A stretch of DNA of 64,000 nucleotides from assembly GCF_009363435.1 (NCBI RefSeq), contig NZ_CP045354.1:3810501-3874500 (forward strand), given 5' to 3'. Shown here one piece after another: positions 41,591 through 51,639 of this stretch. The DNA comes from Labrenzia sp. THAF82. GTDB lineage: Bacteria > Pseudomonadota > Alphaproteobacteria > Rhizobiales > Stappiaceae. How positions within the stretch are numbered: position 1 is the stretch's first letter; each line of letters starts with the position of its first letter. The translations under genes and the position numbers were made by a program. Under the pieces are notes generated by a model. The model saw only the letters and a list, made by a program, of their open reading frames with translations, was not told the DNA's origin and made no database searches.

Positions 41591-43498
41591 TTATGGAACC
41601 ACCTTGACGGTCGTAGCCGTTGCACGCAAGACCGCAACCTCCCGCATGAGGTTGTCAAAAAAGGCCGACGCCTGTTTCTCCGATCGGTTTGAAAGTGACT
41701 GCGCGACGTCAGGTCCAACCATGGCGATCACCAGTCCAGTTTCTTCCACAGCGCTTTTCAAGCTCAGGGGAACTACAAATCCCGCACCGCCATTGTCGGT
41801 CTGAAGGAATGGTGACAGGTTCACGACTTCTCCCTTGCTGCCAACATAGAGCAAGCCGAGCTCCCCGGTTGTCGGATCATAACCGGAAATTCGGCCAGCC
41901 ATATTGCTTCCGTTCGGAATGACGGTGCGCTGCATGTCGAGATGAAGTTCTGTCTTGGCGTTCCCCTCAGGTGTGCCTCTGAGGAATGCCACGGCCGGAC
42001 ACTGATCATCGCTGACCAGGTTAACCTGAATCTTGGCTTCAAACCCCTGAGACTGCGTGAAATCGCTGTCAAAAGCGATAAACGGCGGGGTCCGTGAGGC
42101 AAAGCCTTCAATTTCTGCCGACCGGCTCGCAATCTCGACCGGCTGGAGATACATGCAATCGCCAGCCTGATAACTGCTGACAAAATTTCGAATTCTGTCC
42201 TCGGGTTTCAAAACCTCTTGAGACTGATCCTGTTGCGGCGTGATCGGAGGTGGCGCATTGTTATTTGTTTCATTGCCATTTACCGGGGGACGTTGATCCT
42301 GGTTGTCAGGTATCGGAATGTCCGGAACCGTATTTTTCGCGTCATCTGTGGTTGGCGACGTCTCCTTGCCAGTGCTTTCGCCTGACGATCCATCATCTGA
42401 TGTCGGGTCCGTCGGCTGTGTTGGTGCTTCAGGTGCATTGTCTCGTGGCGGAGCAACCAGAACAGGTTTTTGATCCTGATCAGGCACTGACTGACCAACA
42501 ATAAAGTAGACGCCGCCTGCTCCAAGTCCGGCAAAACCAAGCAGTGAAAGAGCGACCAGAATACGCCGTCCCCAGTTGGCGGGCGGTGCTTCGTGATCAA
42601 GTGCGGACTGTTCCGGCGGCGGTGACGATGTCCTGATCACCGTCTTGTCTGGCATCTGTCGGCCCAGAGGAGCTCCAAGCGTCCAATCGGCGATCTCAGC
42701 CATGCTGGCAGGACGGTTCGCCGGATCGGGCTGCAGCATTGCTTCAAGCAGCGGACGGAAACGATTGTCAATGCCGTCCAACGAAGGCACAATCCGTCGC
42801 TTCTCAACGATCTGCGCCTGCGTGCCCCCCATGTCAATTTGCTTGCCTGTCAAGGCTTCTGCAATCACAAGGCCGAGGGAATAGATATCGCTTCGGGCTG
42901 TGACCTTGCCGTCGAATATGCCGACCTGTTCCGGCGAGACATAATTGACCTTTCCGGCAAAGCCGTCGCCAATGATTGTCGGTCCTCCCGTATTGGCGCG
43001 TGAAATACCGAAGTCGATTATCTTGGCCTGCCCGACATCACTGTTTTGCAGAATAATATTGTCGGGAGACAGATCGCGGTGAATGACTTCCTTGTCGTGA
43101 ACCGCCTGCAGTGCAGAAGCTAGCCGCTGGACAAGTCTGTAAACCGCTTCAGGCTCTAGCGGCCCGGATTCCAGGCGCGAGTGCAACGAGGGGCCACTGA
43201 CAAACTCCATGGCCAGGTAGTAAACGCCCAAAGTCGGCTCTTTGGCGAAGACATAGTATTGCGTCAAAGCGTCGTGCTTGAGATTCCGGAGGATTTTTGC
43301 TTCCCGCTTGAAGAGGTCGACAATCATCGTGTCCCGGGAAAAACTTGCCAGCAGAACCTTGATCGCGACGGGGTCACCACTTTCCACGTCGCGTGCGCGA
43401 TAGACCGTTCCGATACCCCCGTCGGCAATGTGCTCCTCAATCTCATAGAGATTGTTGAGACGCGTTCCTTGCGGCAGCAAATTGTCGGCCGGGTTCAT
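41591..43498 (-). CDS. ppkA: Membrane Ser/Thr protein kinase (PpkA-like, T6SS-associated)
   Basis: The 635-residue protein has an N-terminal Hanks-type kinase with a complete set of motifs: GGIGTVY glycine loop, K48 in VAIKVL, HRDLSPDN catalytic loop and IIDFGIS. A membrane helix (about 310-335) is followed by a long Pro/Thr/Asp/Asn-rich linker, then a periplasmic C-terminal domain (about 440-600) related to that of the TonB-like protein. In the known T6SS threonine phosphorylation pathway PpkA phosphorylates the FHA protein; the periplasmic part may sense envelope signals. It is next to the phosphatase and TagF genes. Confidence 0.9.
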   Translation of the reverse strand: MNPADNLLPQGTRLNNLYEIEEHIADGGIGTVYRARDVESGDPVAIKVLLASFSRDTMIVDLFKREAKILRNLKHDALTQYYVFAKEPTLGVYYLAMEFVSGPSLHSRLESGPLEPEAVYRLVQRLASALQAVHDKEVIHRDLSPDNIILQNSDVGQAKIIDFGISRANTGGPTIIGDGFAGKVNYVSPEQVGIFDGKVTARSDIYSLGLVIAEALTGKQIDMGGTQAQIVEKRRIVPSLDGIDNRFRPLLEAMLQPDPANRPASMAEIADWTLGAPLGRQMPDKTVIRTSSPPPEQSALDHEAPPANWGRRILVALSLLGFAGLGAGGVYFIVGQSVPDQDQKPVLVAPPRDNAPEAPTQPTDPTSDDGSSGESTGKETSPTTDDAKNTVPDIPIPDNQDQRPPVNGNETNNNAPPPITPQQDQSQEVLKPEDRIRNFVSSYQAGDCMYLQPVEIASRSAEIEGFASRTPPFIAFDSDFTQSQGFEAKIQVNLVSDDQCPAVAFLRGTPEGNAKTELHLDMQRTVIPNGSNMAGRISGYDPTTGELGLLYVGSKGEVVNLSPFLQTDNGGAGFVVPLSLKSAVEETGLVIAMVGPDVAQSLSNRSEKQASAFFDNLMREVAVLRATATTVKVVP

Positions 43499-43511
43499 CA
43501 GCAGCTGCTCC

Positions 43512-44261
43512 TCAAACCGCTACGTTGCGGTCAAAATCCACGATTACGACGGTCACGTTGTCACTTCCGCCGCCCTCAAGTGCACCATTGATCAGACTTC
43601 GTGCCGTCATGTCAGGCGCACCGTTCATCAGCATCGTCTTGATCACCGCATCGTCCAGATGACCGGTCAAGCCGTCGGAACAAAGCAGAAAACGATCACC
43701 GGGTCTCAGATTTCCAGACACCAGTTCCAATTCCAGTTCAAGGCCAGACCCAATTGCTCGCGTAATCACATGTCGCCGCGAAAAGTTTCGAGCCTCTTCT
43801 TCGGTCAGAACGTTCTGGTCGACGAGCTCCTGCGCCTCAGTGTGATCTGTCGTCAGTTGCTCCAGCATTCCGCCACGAAATCGATAGACACGGCTGTCAC
43901 CGGCCCACAGACAGGCAAATGCGCCTGCATACGTCAACAAAGCGACAATCGTCGTCCCCATTGCTGCACCGTCAGCTTTGGCTGAGGCGCGCTCTATTCT
44001 GTCCTTTGCGACAATCAGCCGGCCTTCAAATTGTTCAAGAAGGTCCTCGGCGCTGCGCGGGGGTGTAATGCTTGTGAGCGCCTCCTTCACCAGACCAGAT
44101 GCCATTGCACCACAGTGCATGCCCCCGGCCCCGTCCATTACGGCGAAGACACCTTTGCCTTCATCAACCAGATACGCGTCCTCGTTTTCCTCCCGCACCC
44201 GTCCTACATGTGTCTGTCCGACCGCGAAGCTTCTAAGGGCTCCTTGTGTTTTTTCGGTCAT
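43512..44261 (-). CDS. pppA: PP2C-type Ser/Thr phosphatase (PppA-like, T6SS-associated)
   Basis: The protein (about 249 residues from the ATG at 44261) has the PP2C metal-binding motifs REENEDAYLVDEG, FAVMDGAGGM, CLWAGDSRVYRF, CSDGLTGHLDDA and GGSDNVTVVIVD. In the T6SS phosphorylation pathway PppA reverses the action of PpkA. The frame extends to 44360, but the ATG at 44261 overlaps the tagF stop (ATGA) and follows GGAGGA, so translation is coupled. It is directly upstream of the kinase gene. Confidence 0.93.
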   Translation of the reverse strand: MTEKTQGALRSFAVGQTHVGRVREENEDAYLVDEGKGVFAVMDGAGGMHCGAMASGLVKEALTSITPPRSAEDLLEQFEGRLIVAKDRIERASAKADGAAMGTTIVALLTYAGAFACLWAGDSRVYRFRGGMLEQLTTDHTEAQELVDQNVLTEEEARNFSRRHVITRAIGSGLELELELVSGNLRPGDRFLLCSDGLTGHLDDAVIKTMLMNGAPDMTARSLINGALEGGGSDNVTVVIVDFDRNVAV

Positions 44262-44935
44262 GTTCGATGATCCTCCGGATGGTATCGCCCATGATTTCCT
44301 CCCACCTCTTCTTCCTCGTCTCCTCCGTCTATCTTGTGCTGCTCCGGCAATATGAGCCATTGAAACGCGCTCGCGCCCGGCAGTCCCTGACAGCTGAACT
44401 CTATCGGCCGATCTCCAGCCTGGCAGCGAAACTGCGAGATCAGATGTTCTCCCGTGCCCGGTGCTGCATCAAGTGCAACTTGGTCCGTTTCACGGAACAC
44501 GCCGTTCAGACCGTCGGGCGCATCGAGCCTTTTGACGCCAGATTGAAAGGCCTCAAGCGTCGCATCTTCTTCCAATGTCTCTAGAAGAACGTCCTCGGCC
44601 TTGTCATACCAACCTGAGGAGGGAGGTCCTCCCAAACCAGATTCGGCCGACGCGGCCACTGTAAGCGGGAATTCGCGCCCAACCTTGTCGATGCTCGGCA
44701 TGAATGCACCGGCAACGGCAGCGCCAAGGTCGCTGTCGCTCTGAGCCGGCGTCAACCAGAACCGCCAGACCGGCATGGTCATATAGGCCTCCTCCCAGGC
44801 TTCTTTTAAATCCAGCCGTGACTGCGCAAGCCCCTTCATGAGAAAGGGCTCCCACAATCTCATGAAACCAGCTGGACAATTCGCAACAACAAAATCCGCC
44901 CGTGCCGCCAGTTTTCCAAAATACCCGGCCCCCAT
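44258..44935 (-). CDS. tagF: T6SS-associated protein TagF (ImpM)
   Basis: The 225-residue protein has the TagF N-terminal signature (GYFGKLAARADFVVANCPAG and WRFWLTP). TagF acts as a post-translational repressor of some T6SS, in part through the FHA protein. It has an insert-free domain and no PppA fusion, unlike some bacteria where TagF and PppA are joined. It lies between tssM (4 bases upstream) and pppA (4-base overlap). Confidence 0.9.
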   Translation of the reverse strand: MGAGYFGKLAARADFVVANCPAGFMRLWEPFLMKGLAQSRLDLKEAWEEAYMTMPVWRFWLTPAQSDSDLGAAVAGAFMPSIDKVGREFPLTVAASAESGLGGPPSSGWYDKAEDVLLETLEEDATLEAFQSGVKRLDAPDGLNGVFRETDQVALDAAPGTGEHLISQFRCQAGDRPIEFSCQGLPGASAFQWLILPEQHKIDGGDEEEEVGGNHGRYHPEDHRT

Positions 44936-44939
44936 GCGC

Positions 44940-47900
44940 TCAGAAGCTCGTGGGGCAGCTGAAGTCGCCGACCGCAGACAAAAAGAACGGATTGGGTTTG
45001 GAACGCAGTGTCACGGTAAAGGCGACCTGACGACCGCCGAGTGTTTTCCGAATGACAAACTTGTTCTGGCCCGAGCTCACCCGATTGGCTCTGACAAAGC
45101 GGTAAAATGCCCAATCACCGTGGATTTCCTGACGTGAACGATATCCCGGCACCTCAGGCTGGATCACCAGCACAACGCGTGGGGTCGCCGTATTGCTCGG
45201 CCAATCGAAGCTCGCCGGCAAGGGCTCAATATCCGCGTTAAATCCCGGGCCACGTGTGACCAGCACAAGGTTGCCATTTACCTCCAGGCTGGCAGCATCG
45301 GCCTGTTGCGACAATGCCCGTGGAACAACCTGAAGACCAACTGAAGGGAACGCGTTGCCTGTCGGGAAAAAGGCCTGCTTGATAAGGTCTGCCCGTTCGA
45401 ATTGGCGCAGCGTCGCATTGGAAAGCCGGTCTGCCTGCGAGACTTCCGGCTTCCAGTTCCATGGTCTTGAGGAGGTATCTACCAGTGGCTTCAGGTTTTC
45501 ATCGAAAAATCGCTGCATGATGCCGGCCGGTGAAAACAGCTTTGCAAACTCCGTCATGGGCACTTCAGAGCGGCCATTGGAGAACGGATAGTTTCTGCCA
45601 ACGATCTGTCGGCACTGTTCAACGACCTGCGACTTCAGTTTTTCATTCAGTTGGGTAATCGACGTTTCCTTGAATTCCTCATCGAATTCCTTGGCCGACT
45701 GCAGGATCAACTGATCAAACGGATTGGGGAAGCGCGTTGCATTGCTTCTAAGGAGTGAAGCCTGGATCTGGACATTTGAATTTGCGGTTTCGCTTTGAAG
45801 CGGGTTGTTGGCAACGACCAGGAGATTGTCCAGAATGTTTTTGAAGTTCAGCAACAGGGCATCGATCTTGCGGCTGTTTTCGCCTTCTACGAGCACATGA
45901 TATGGCCGGAAATGGTCTTCTATGGCCTTGCCCGGAATGATGGTCGGCCCACTGTTGCCACCTGTCCCTCCTACGGCATCTGCAATGCCACCGGGAGCCA
46001 GAACCTTCAGACCCGCCTCAATACCGATGCGTTTCAGTCCGCCAGCAGCGTCGAACACATAACGCTGGAACACTTTTTGCGCAGCTTCTGCTCCTGCATT
46101 TGCTGCGCTGCCGTCGGCAACCGCACCTGCAAGAGTTGGACTGGACAGGTCTTGTGTCAGCAACGTTTCGTTTCGGATGCTTTCCAGAAGCTGGACAACA
46201 GGGGACGTTGGCGCGGAAACCGCCTGCAAAGTCGTATAGAGCGGCTTGTCAGCCCTCATAGATTTGAACTTGAGGTTCCCCAGAGCTTCTTCCCAGGCTT
46301 CGATGAAGTCTTTGGTATAGAGCCCAAGGATCTCACTGGGCAGCGACTGATACTGGTCGGAAAAGGCATTGGCCTCGCCAATATCGCCAAACACCCACTT
46401 GTCTCGCTCCAGTTCTTCCCGAATGCCGGCAAGGTTCGGCAATACGGACAGATGGAAACCAGGATACGTGTAAAATTTGTCGACGACGACAGTGTCCAGA
46501 GTGTCTCCGTTGACGGTCTCGAACACCGTCACCATGTCCGGTCCGCCACGCTGTTCGGCAATCCAGTTGTCGCTGGCCAGTCCTTTGGCGCGCGACTTCA
46601 ACAATGCATAGCCCCGTTCAGCGAGACTGACCCGCGCCAGTTCACGTTGCACCTCGGCCACCAGCACACCGTCGAGCTGATCCGTCATGACGTTGCCACC
46701 GAAATCCAGATCCAGCATCGCGGTGACGTGGGTATTTAGTTCGTTGCGCAGAACTTCGCCTTGCGGTCCAGGGAAACTTTGCAGGAAGTCCGCACGGAAG
46801 GAGTTTTTGATCTGGTCCTTGTCAATTTCAGGCGCATCTCCCGCCACCATTCGATAGAGCTTGGCAAGATTGTATAGCTGATCGATGGCTTCACCACCTG
46901 GAGCCGTGCGGTTGTCCAGGACATCGGTCATTTGTTCTTCAATTCGCAGCAACAGACGCGGGCGGAGCAGCCTTTCCAATCCGCTGCGATAGGAAGTGAT
47001 ACCTGCAGCCTGAAGCCTCTCGCGCTGACTGAGACCGAACTTTTCCATCATCGGTGTCGGGTCATTGCGGGTATCGTAACCAGCCGGCAATCCACGCAAG
47101 AGAGAGAGGATATACGCTGTGTCGCGCAGGCTATCATCGCGCACGATACGTTGTTCCAGGACCCCCTCACCTTCAGCGCGCACAGCTGCGACCGCCTTGG
47201 CTGTCTCATCAATGAGAGCCCTGTTGTTGAAATAGCTGATGGTCCAGATGCTGCCGAGTCCAAGCGTTGCCAGCACGATCACAGAATAAGCCGCAATCCT
47301 GGTGGCTGTTGCCCATCGCACCACTTGTCGGTTGTGCGTAACCCAGCCTGCCTCGCCAATGATGACCTTCGTCAGCAAGTCTCGCAGGAAATAGCTTTTG
47401 CCCTGACCCGACAGAGCAGCCTGCTGATACGCCGTGCCGAATGCCTGGTTCATAGAGCCAATCACCCGGTCAATCGCGGTGCCGGTCTGGGTGCCGGATG
47501 TAAAATAAAAACCTCGGAGGACAGCGTTTGGATAATACCGGCTCGGCTCGAAAATGGCATTGAGGAAGCCGGTAATCCGGTCTTTGAGCGCGGCAACCTG
47601 GGTTGGAAAGCCATAAAGCATCAGGCGAGCACGCGGATCAGGTTCTTCCTGCAGGCGGTCCGCCATTTCCTCGTTCAAACGCTCGATCAATAGATCGAAC
47701 TCCGCTGGTGTTTCGGCGACCATGTTCTTGTTCTTTTCCCGTGTCTGGAATGTTGCACCCCAGACAAGATTGCGCCGGCTTTCCGGATAAGAGCCAAAGA
47801 ACTCCATGAAACCCGCAACGGTATCGGCCTTGGTGAAGATCACATAGACCGGAAAGTCGATTTTCAGCGTCTTATAAAGCTCGATCAGACGGGTTCTGAT

Positions 47901-48593
47901 CGCGTCCGTGTGAAGCTTGAGCTCCGCTTCGGATAGCGTCATCAAGTCTTCCAAACTGATCGACACCATCACGCCATTGACCGGCTGCCGCGGGCGGGCT
48001 TTTCGCAGGATCTTGAGGAATCCCAACCAGGCGTCCCGATCGTGCTCTTCGTCGGAATCCTGTGTTGTGTATCGCCCGGCGGTATCGATCAGCACGGCAT
48101 TTTCGGCGAACCACCAGTCGCAGTAGCGCGTTCCACCCAGTCCTTCGAGCTTCTGCGCTTCGCCCTTGCCGCGAGAATTTGCGAATTTCAGGCCAGAATG
48201 CATCAAAGCTGTGGTTTTGCCTGAGCCTGGTGGCCCGATCATCAAGTACCAGGGCAAGTCGTAAAGATACGTGCGCGTGTTGCCACTAGCCGTCTTGAGC
48301 GTCTTCAGGGCATCCTTCATGCGCTCAGACATGATCTGGATGTCTTCGTCACTTGCTTTGGGTTGCAGAATTTCCTGCTCAAGCGCGCGATTGGCCGCAA
48401 TGCGTTTGTAGATCCGGTAAACCTGCCAGCCGCCGATTGTCAGCAAGATGATCGAAGCCAGCAGCAGCCGCACCCAAAGTGGTTCGAACGGGCGAACGCC
48501 TGCGATCGCCAAAAACGGGCCGCCAAACCAGATCAGGGCGATCAAGGCAAGAATGCCTATAAATATTGCCGTAATACCGAGCCAGAATTTCAT
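44940..48593 (-). CDS. tssM: T6SS membrane-complex protein TssM (IcmF)
   Basis: The 1217-residue protein has two N-terminal helices (about 1-55), an NTPase-like cytoplasmic domain with Walker A (GPPGSGKTTALMHSG) and DTAGRYTTQD, a third helix (near 425-445) and a large periplasmic part. This is the full TssM layout. With TssL it spans the envelope; TssJ would normally dock on its periplasmic end but is not encoded in the window. The Walker A is complete, so ATP binding is likely. Confidence 0.96.
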   Translation of the reverse strand: MKFWLGITAIFIGILALIALIWFGGPFLAIAGVRPFEPLWVRLLLASIILLTIGGWQVYRIYKRIAANRALEQEILQPKASDEDIQIMSERMKDALKTLKTASGNTRTYLYDLPWYLMIGPPGSGKTTALMHSGLKFANSRGKGEAQKLEGLGGTRYCDWWFAENAVLIDTAGRYTTQDSDEEHDRDAWLGFLKILRKARPRQPVNGVMVSISLEDLMTLSEAELKLHTDAIRTRLIELYKTLKIDFPVYVIFTKADTVAGFMEFFGSYPESRRNLVWGATFQTREKNKNMVAETPAEFDLLIERLNEEMADRLQEEPDPRARLMLYGFPTQVAALKDRITGFLNAIFEPSRYYPNAVLRGFYFTSGTQTGTAIDRVIGSMNQAFGTAYQQAALSGQGKSYFLRDLLTKVIIGEAGWVTHNRQVVRWATATRIAAYSVIVLATLGLGSIWTISYFNNRALIDETAKAVAAVRAEGEGVLEQRIVRDDSLRDTAYILSLLRGLPAGYDTRNDPTPMMEKFGLSQRERLQAAGITSYRSGLERLLRPRLLLRIEEQMTDVLDNRTAPGGEAIDQLYNLAKLYRMVAGDAPEIDKDQIKNSFRADFLQSFPGPQGEVLRNELNTHVTAMLDLDFGGNVMTDQLDGVLVAEVQRELARVSLAERGYALLKSRAKGLASDNWIAEQRGGPDMVTVFETVNGDTLDTVVVDKFYTYPGFHLSVLPNLAGIREELERDKWVFGDIGEANAFSDQYQSLPSEILGLYTKDFIEAWEEALGNLKFKSMRADKPLYTTLQAVSAPTSPVVQLLESIRNETLLTQDLSSPTLAGAVADGSAANAGAEAAQKVFQRYVFDAAGGLKRIGIEAGLKVLAPGGIADAVGGTGGNSGPTIIPGKAIEDHFRPYHVLVEGENSRKIDALLLNFKNILDNLLVVANNPLQSETANSNVQIQASLLRSNATRFPNPFDQLILQSAKEFDEEFKETSITQLNEKLKSQVVEQCRQIVGRNYPFSNGRSEVPMTEFAKLFSPAGIMQRFFDENLKPLVDTSSRPWNWKPEVSQADRLSNATLRQFERADLIKQAFFPTGNAFPSVGLQVVPRALSQQADAASLEVNGNLVLVTRGPGFNADIEPLPASFDWPSNTATPRVVLVIQPEVPGYRSRQEIHGDWAFYRFVRANRVSSGQNKFVIRKTLGGRQVAFTVTLRSKPNPFFLSAVGDFSCPTSF

Positions 48594-48626
48594 TTATACA
48601 GCCTTGTTATTCGGTTGCCCCGGAAA

Positions 48627-50237
48627 CTAATTGTTGATCACCAGACCTTTGGTCGGCGGTTTCAAGAAAACTTCCACCCTGCGGTTGAGGGCCTTGCCGT
48701 CACGGCTTGTATTGGGTGCGATCGGTTCATCTGCACCGCGCCCTTCCACCGCCACCCTATCGGGCTGCTGCAAAATGGATTGCATCACTGCGGCAACCGA
48801 TTTGGCGCGTTCCACTGAAAGGTGCCAATTGGTCGGAAACCTCGGATTGTTGCGGATAGGATCACTGTCCGTGTGCCCGACAACGAGAATCTCGCCGTCG
48901 ACGCCATCCAAGGTCTGACCGACCTGTTCGACCAGCAACTGAAACTCGGGTCGCAACGTGGCAGCTGCCACATCAAACTGAGCACGCATACGCAACATGA
49001 TCGCAGGGCCTGCCTGCTGAATTTCGACGCCTTCCAAACCAGCCAGCTGTTCGGAGACCGTGTCTATCGTGGCATCTGCCGGGGGCTCAGGTGCTGGTGG
49101 AGGTTTCGGCTGATAGCCCTCGCGAGCGAGTTCGACAGGACCTGTGGGGTAAAGCGCTGTTGCGCGACTTGCAATGACTTCGCTGCCACTCGCCAATAGC
49201 AGCATGAGCGTCACATATCCGCCGAGCAGCAACGCGCCTGCAACGGCCGCAACGGACCAGATCGGGATGGAAAAACCTGTGCGCCTTTGGAGCAGTTCCA
49301 GCCCGCGCCAGTGTGGAGACAGGTCGTCACCGGGTCGAGGTCTTACCCGCCGCAAGATCTCATGCAGATCCCGGCGTTCGCGCTCAAGTCCCTGTTGACC
49401 GCCCTGGATGGCTCGATACTTTCCGTAAAAACCAAGAGACAAACACGAATGCATGACCTCCAGAACGCCGTAGTTACGTCCTGGATCCTGCTTTGCCTTT
49501 TCAAGCAGTTGAAAAAACTCGACACCGCCGGTCGCCTGCCCGAAAAACTGGGTCAGCATGGAGTATTGCGTCCATTGATGTCGTCCGGCAGAGGGAAGAT
49601 TTTGGACGATGTCGTCGGATGTCGCACATAAGGCGTAAGCTGCGGACTGGATCTGGTCGTCCGTTATGCCTGCGTTTCTGAGGTCTTTTTCGAATGTTTT
49701 GATAGAGTTGTAGACATCGCGCATCAATGCATCGAACTGGGCATCCGTCATGGTCAGATGCAAGCGCCCCAGTAGCAGAAGCAGAGGTGCTGCAGCCCTT
49801 GAAATCGGATTGCGATTGGCGACCCGGATCTCATTGATATCTGGAGTGTGTTCCAGCTGCCCGGCTCCGGGCGCAGGGGTTCCAGCTGGCGGTGGCGCAG
49901 GCTGTTGCGGTGGCACCGGATGCTGGGGTTGCTGAGGTGGTGGTGTCCGGAGGTCCGGGGCTTGTTGCTGACCGTATTCATAGCCGGTCGGTGTCGGCGC
50001 ATAAGGGTCCGGCCCGGAACCTTGACCTCCTTGCCACGGATCCGGAGCCCCGCCCGGTCGCGCTTGTGGCGGCGGGGCCTGCGGTGGAACCTGGCCTGGC
50101 GGCGCTTGAGGGGGCTGGCCCGGCTGCCCAGGCGGGCTGCCTTGCTGGGTCTCGCTCCATCGTCCGCCGGGATTGGGCCGAACTATGGTTTTTCCCTTGC
50201 GTTTGGAAACGCCAAAGGGATCGTCGTTATCCGACAT
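48627..50237 (-). CDS. tssL: T6SS protein TssL (DotU) with OmpA peptidoglycan-binding domain
   Basis: The 536-residue protein has a Pro/Gln/Gly-rich N-terminus (residues 15-135), a DotU cytoplasmic domain (about 140-330), a single helix (VAAVAGALLLGGYVTLMLLL) and a C-terminal OmpA-type peptidoglycan-binding domain (VVGHTDSDPIRNNPRFPTNW). This is an extended TssL that anchors itself to the cell wall, so no separate TagL is required. The low-complexity N-terminus is unusual. Its ATG shares one base with the tssK stop. Confidence 0.95.
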   Translation of the reverse strand: MSDNDDPFGVSKRKGKTIVRPNPGGRWSETQQGSPPGQPGQPPQAPPGQVPPQAPPPQARPGGAPDPWQGGQGSGPDPYAPTPTGYEYGQQQAPDLRTPPPQQPQHPVPPQQPAPPPAGTPAPGAGQLEHTPDINEIRVANRNPISRAAAPLLLLLGRLHLTMTDAQFDALMRDVYNSIKTFEKDLRNAGITDDQIQSAAYALCATSDDIVQNLPSAGRHQWTQYSMLTQFFGQATGGVEFFQLLEKAKQDPGRNYGVLEVMHSCLSLGFYGKYRAIQGGQQGLERERRDLHEILRRVRPRPGDDLSPHWRGLELLQRRTGFSIPIWSVAAVAGALLLGGYVTLMLLLASGSEVIASRATALYPTGPVELAREGYQPKPPPAPEPPADATIDTVSEQLAGLEGVEIQQAGPAIMLRMRAQFDVAAATLRPEFQLLVEQVGQTLDGVDGEILVVGHTDSDPIRNNPRFPTNWHLSVERAKSVAAVMQSILQQPDRVAVEGRGADEPIAPNTSRDGKALNRRVEVFLKPPTKGLVINN

Positions 50238-51571
50238 CAGCGGCCCTCCCGAATAGCGTAGAACTCAAGCTGCAAATCAGGCCAATTGCCCGAGAATTGC
50301 AGACCGACTGCTGAATCCTGACTGAACTCGCGCCAAAGCGGCGTTGTCTTGTCGAGCCTGAAATAAACCCGATCAGTCAACGCCCGGATCTGCGCAGGTG
50401 GAACCGGCATGTGAATCAACGGGATGCCCGGCAAGTTGGAATAAACAATCTGCCGCATCTGGCCGAACGGGCCGACCTTGAACAGTTTCGGGAACTCGTT
50501 CTGGATCTCGGTAAGCGGACGACGGGCAGCCACCTCGATGACAAAGCTTGCTTGTGAAAACAAATTGCGATCGACAATCGTCGACTTGAAGGCATTGGGC
50601 GCCAGTTGTTCCAGAGGAAGCCTGATCGCACGGCGATCGTACCCTGCCGACAAGAAGGCCTGGATGTCGGACATCACCGGCTTGAAGATCTCATGCAGCT
50701 TGTCGTGGTCGTAAACAGGATAATTGCGTGCTCGGCGTTCCTCCGTCGCGAAGGTCGCCAGTTCGCCGGCGATTTGCAGAAACTCCGAATAAAGGCGCTC
50801 TGGATGGATATAGGCAGATTTGCGCAGATGCATCAGCATCGGATGGATCCTGTTCAGCATCTGCAAGGTCAGGTAATCAAAGTTCTGCAATCCGCCACCG
50901 GCCGAAGTATCTGCCGCATAGCGCGCCAATTCGCTCAACTTGCGCTCAACCCAACCAATCACTGAATCGATCCAGCCCGTAACTGCGGGGTGCACATGAC
51001 AGGCCAGCACGGGCGGTGCAAATGTGCCGTCAGTGATGACGATGCGGTCCTTGATCTCTGTGATCCGGGCAACCGGCAAACAAACGTGTCCCGGATGAGG
51101 CGTGGATCTGATCGAGTACATCAACCTTGGGTGCGCAACATCGATCTCCTCCTCCTGCCGGATTGCAGATGTGGAATCGATGATGGTCTCACGCCCCTGA
51201 ATATAGCGTGTGGCGGCATCGTCACGACCACTCGCAACTTCGACCGCGTTGACTGTGGTCTCGGGGATTCCGAGCCAGACGATCTGTCCCGCCGCATCTT
51301 CCGGCACATCGATTGCCGGCGGCGGTGTTCCATCGGCTGGAAAGTTGAAAACCGTGCCGTCCGGGAAAATTCCGCGCCCATACCTAAGTGCGAAGCGGCA
51401 TTGCTGGCCGACATCCTGGTCAATTTCAATTTCCGAGAAGCCCCAGGGATAAGGAGACGCCAAGCGAACCCGTTCATCGAGCAGGTGCTCGCCATAACGG
51501 TCGCTCTGCTGAAGGTGGTGCGGCCGCAAAAACAAGCCTTCGGTCCATGCAACCTTGCTATACCACGACAT
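50237..51571 (-). CDS. tssK: T6SS baseplate protein TssK
   Basis: The 444-residue protein has the TssK N-terminal signature (VAWTEGLFLRPHHLQQSDRY) and C-terminal membrane-complex-binding part (RIPLEQLAPNAFKSTIV-type region near residue 310). TssK links the baseplate wedge to TssL/TssM. Lengths and motifs are normal. It lies 68 bases downstream of the tagH gene and one base overlaps with tssL. Confidence 0.95.
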   Translation of the reverse strand: MSWYSKVAWTEGLFLRPHHLQQSDRYGEHLLDERVRLASPYPWGFSEIEIDQDVGQQCRFALRYGRGIFPDGTVFNFPADGTPPPAIDVPEDAAGQIVWLGIPETTVNAVEVASGRDDAATRYIQGRETIIDSTSAIRQEEEIDVAHPRLMYSIRSTPHPGHVCLPVARITEIKDRIVITDGTFAPPVLACHVHPAVTGWIDSVIGWVERKLSELARYAADTSAGGGLQNFDYLTLQMLNRIHPMLMHLRKSAYIHPERLYSEFLQIAGELATFATEERRARNYPVYDHDKLHEIFKPVMSDIQAFLSAGYDRRAIRLPLEQLAPNAFKSTIVDRNLFSQASFVIEVAARRPLTEIQNEFPKLFKVGPFGQMRQIVYSNLPGIPLIHMPVPPAQIRALTDRVYFRLDKTTPLWREFSQDSAVGLQFSGNWPDLQLEFYAIREGR

Positions 51572-51639
51572 TAAGGCTCTGCTCCCTTAACTCTTTCAGC
51601 GTTCAAAGACATTGAACGCAATGCAAAAATTCAATTCAA

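Noticed and set aside
45795-46739. 314-codon open frame opposite tssM
   Set aside because: It is antisense to a well-supported T6SS gene and has no recognisable features.
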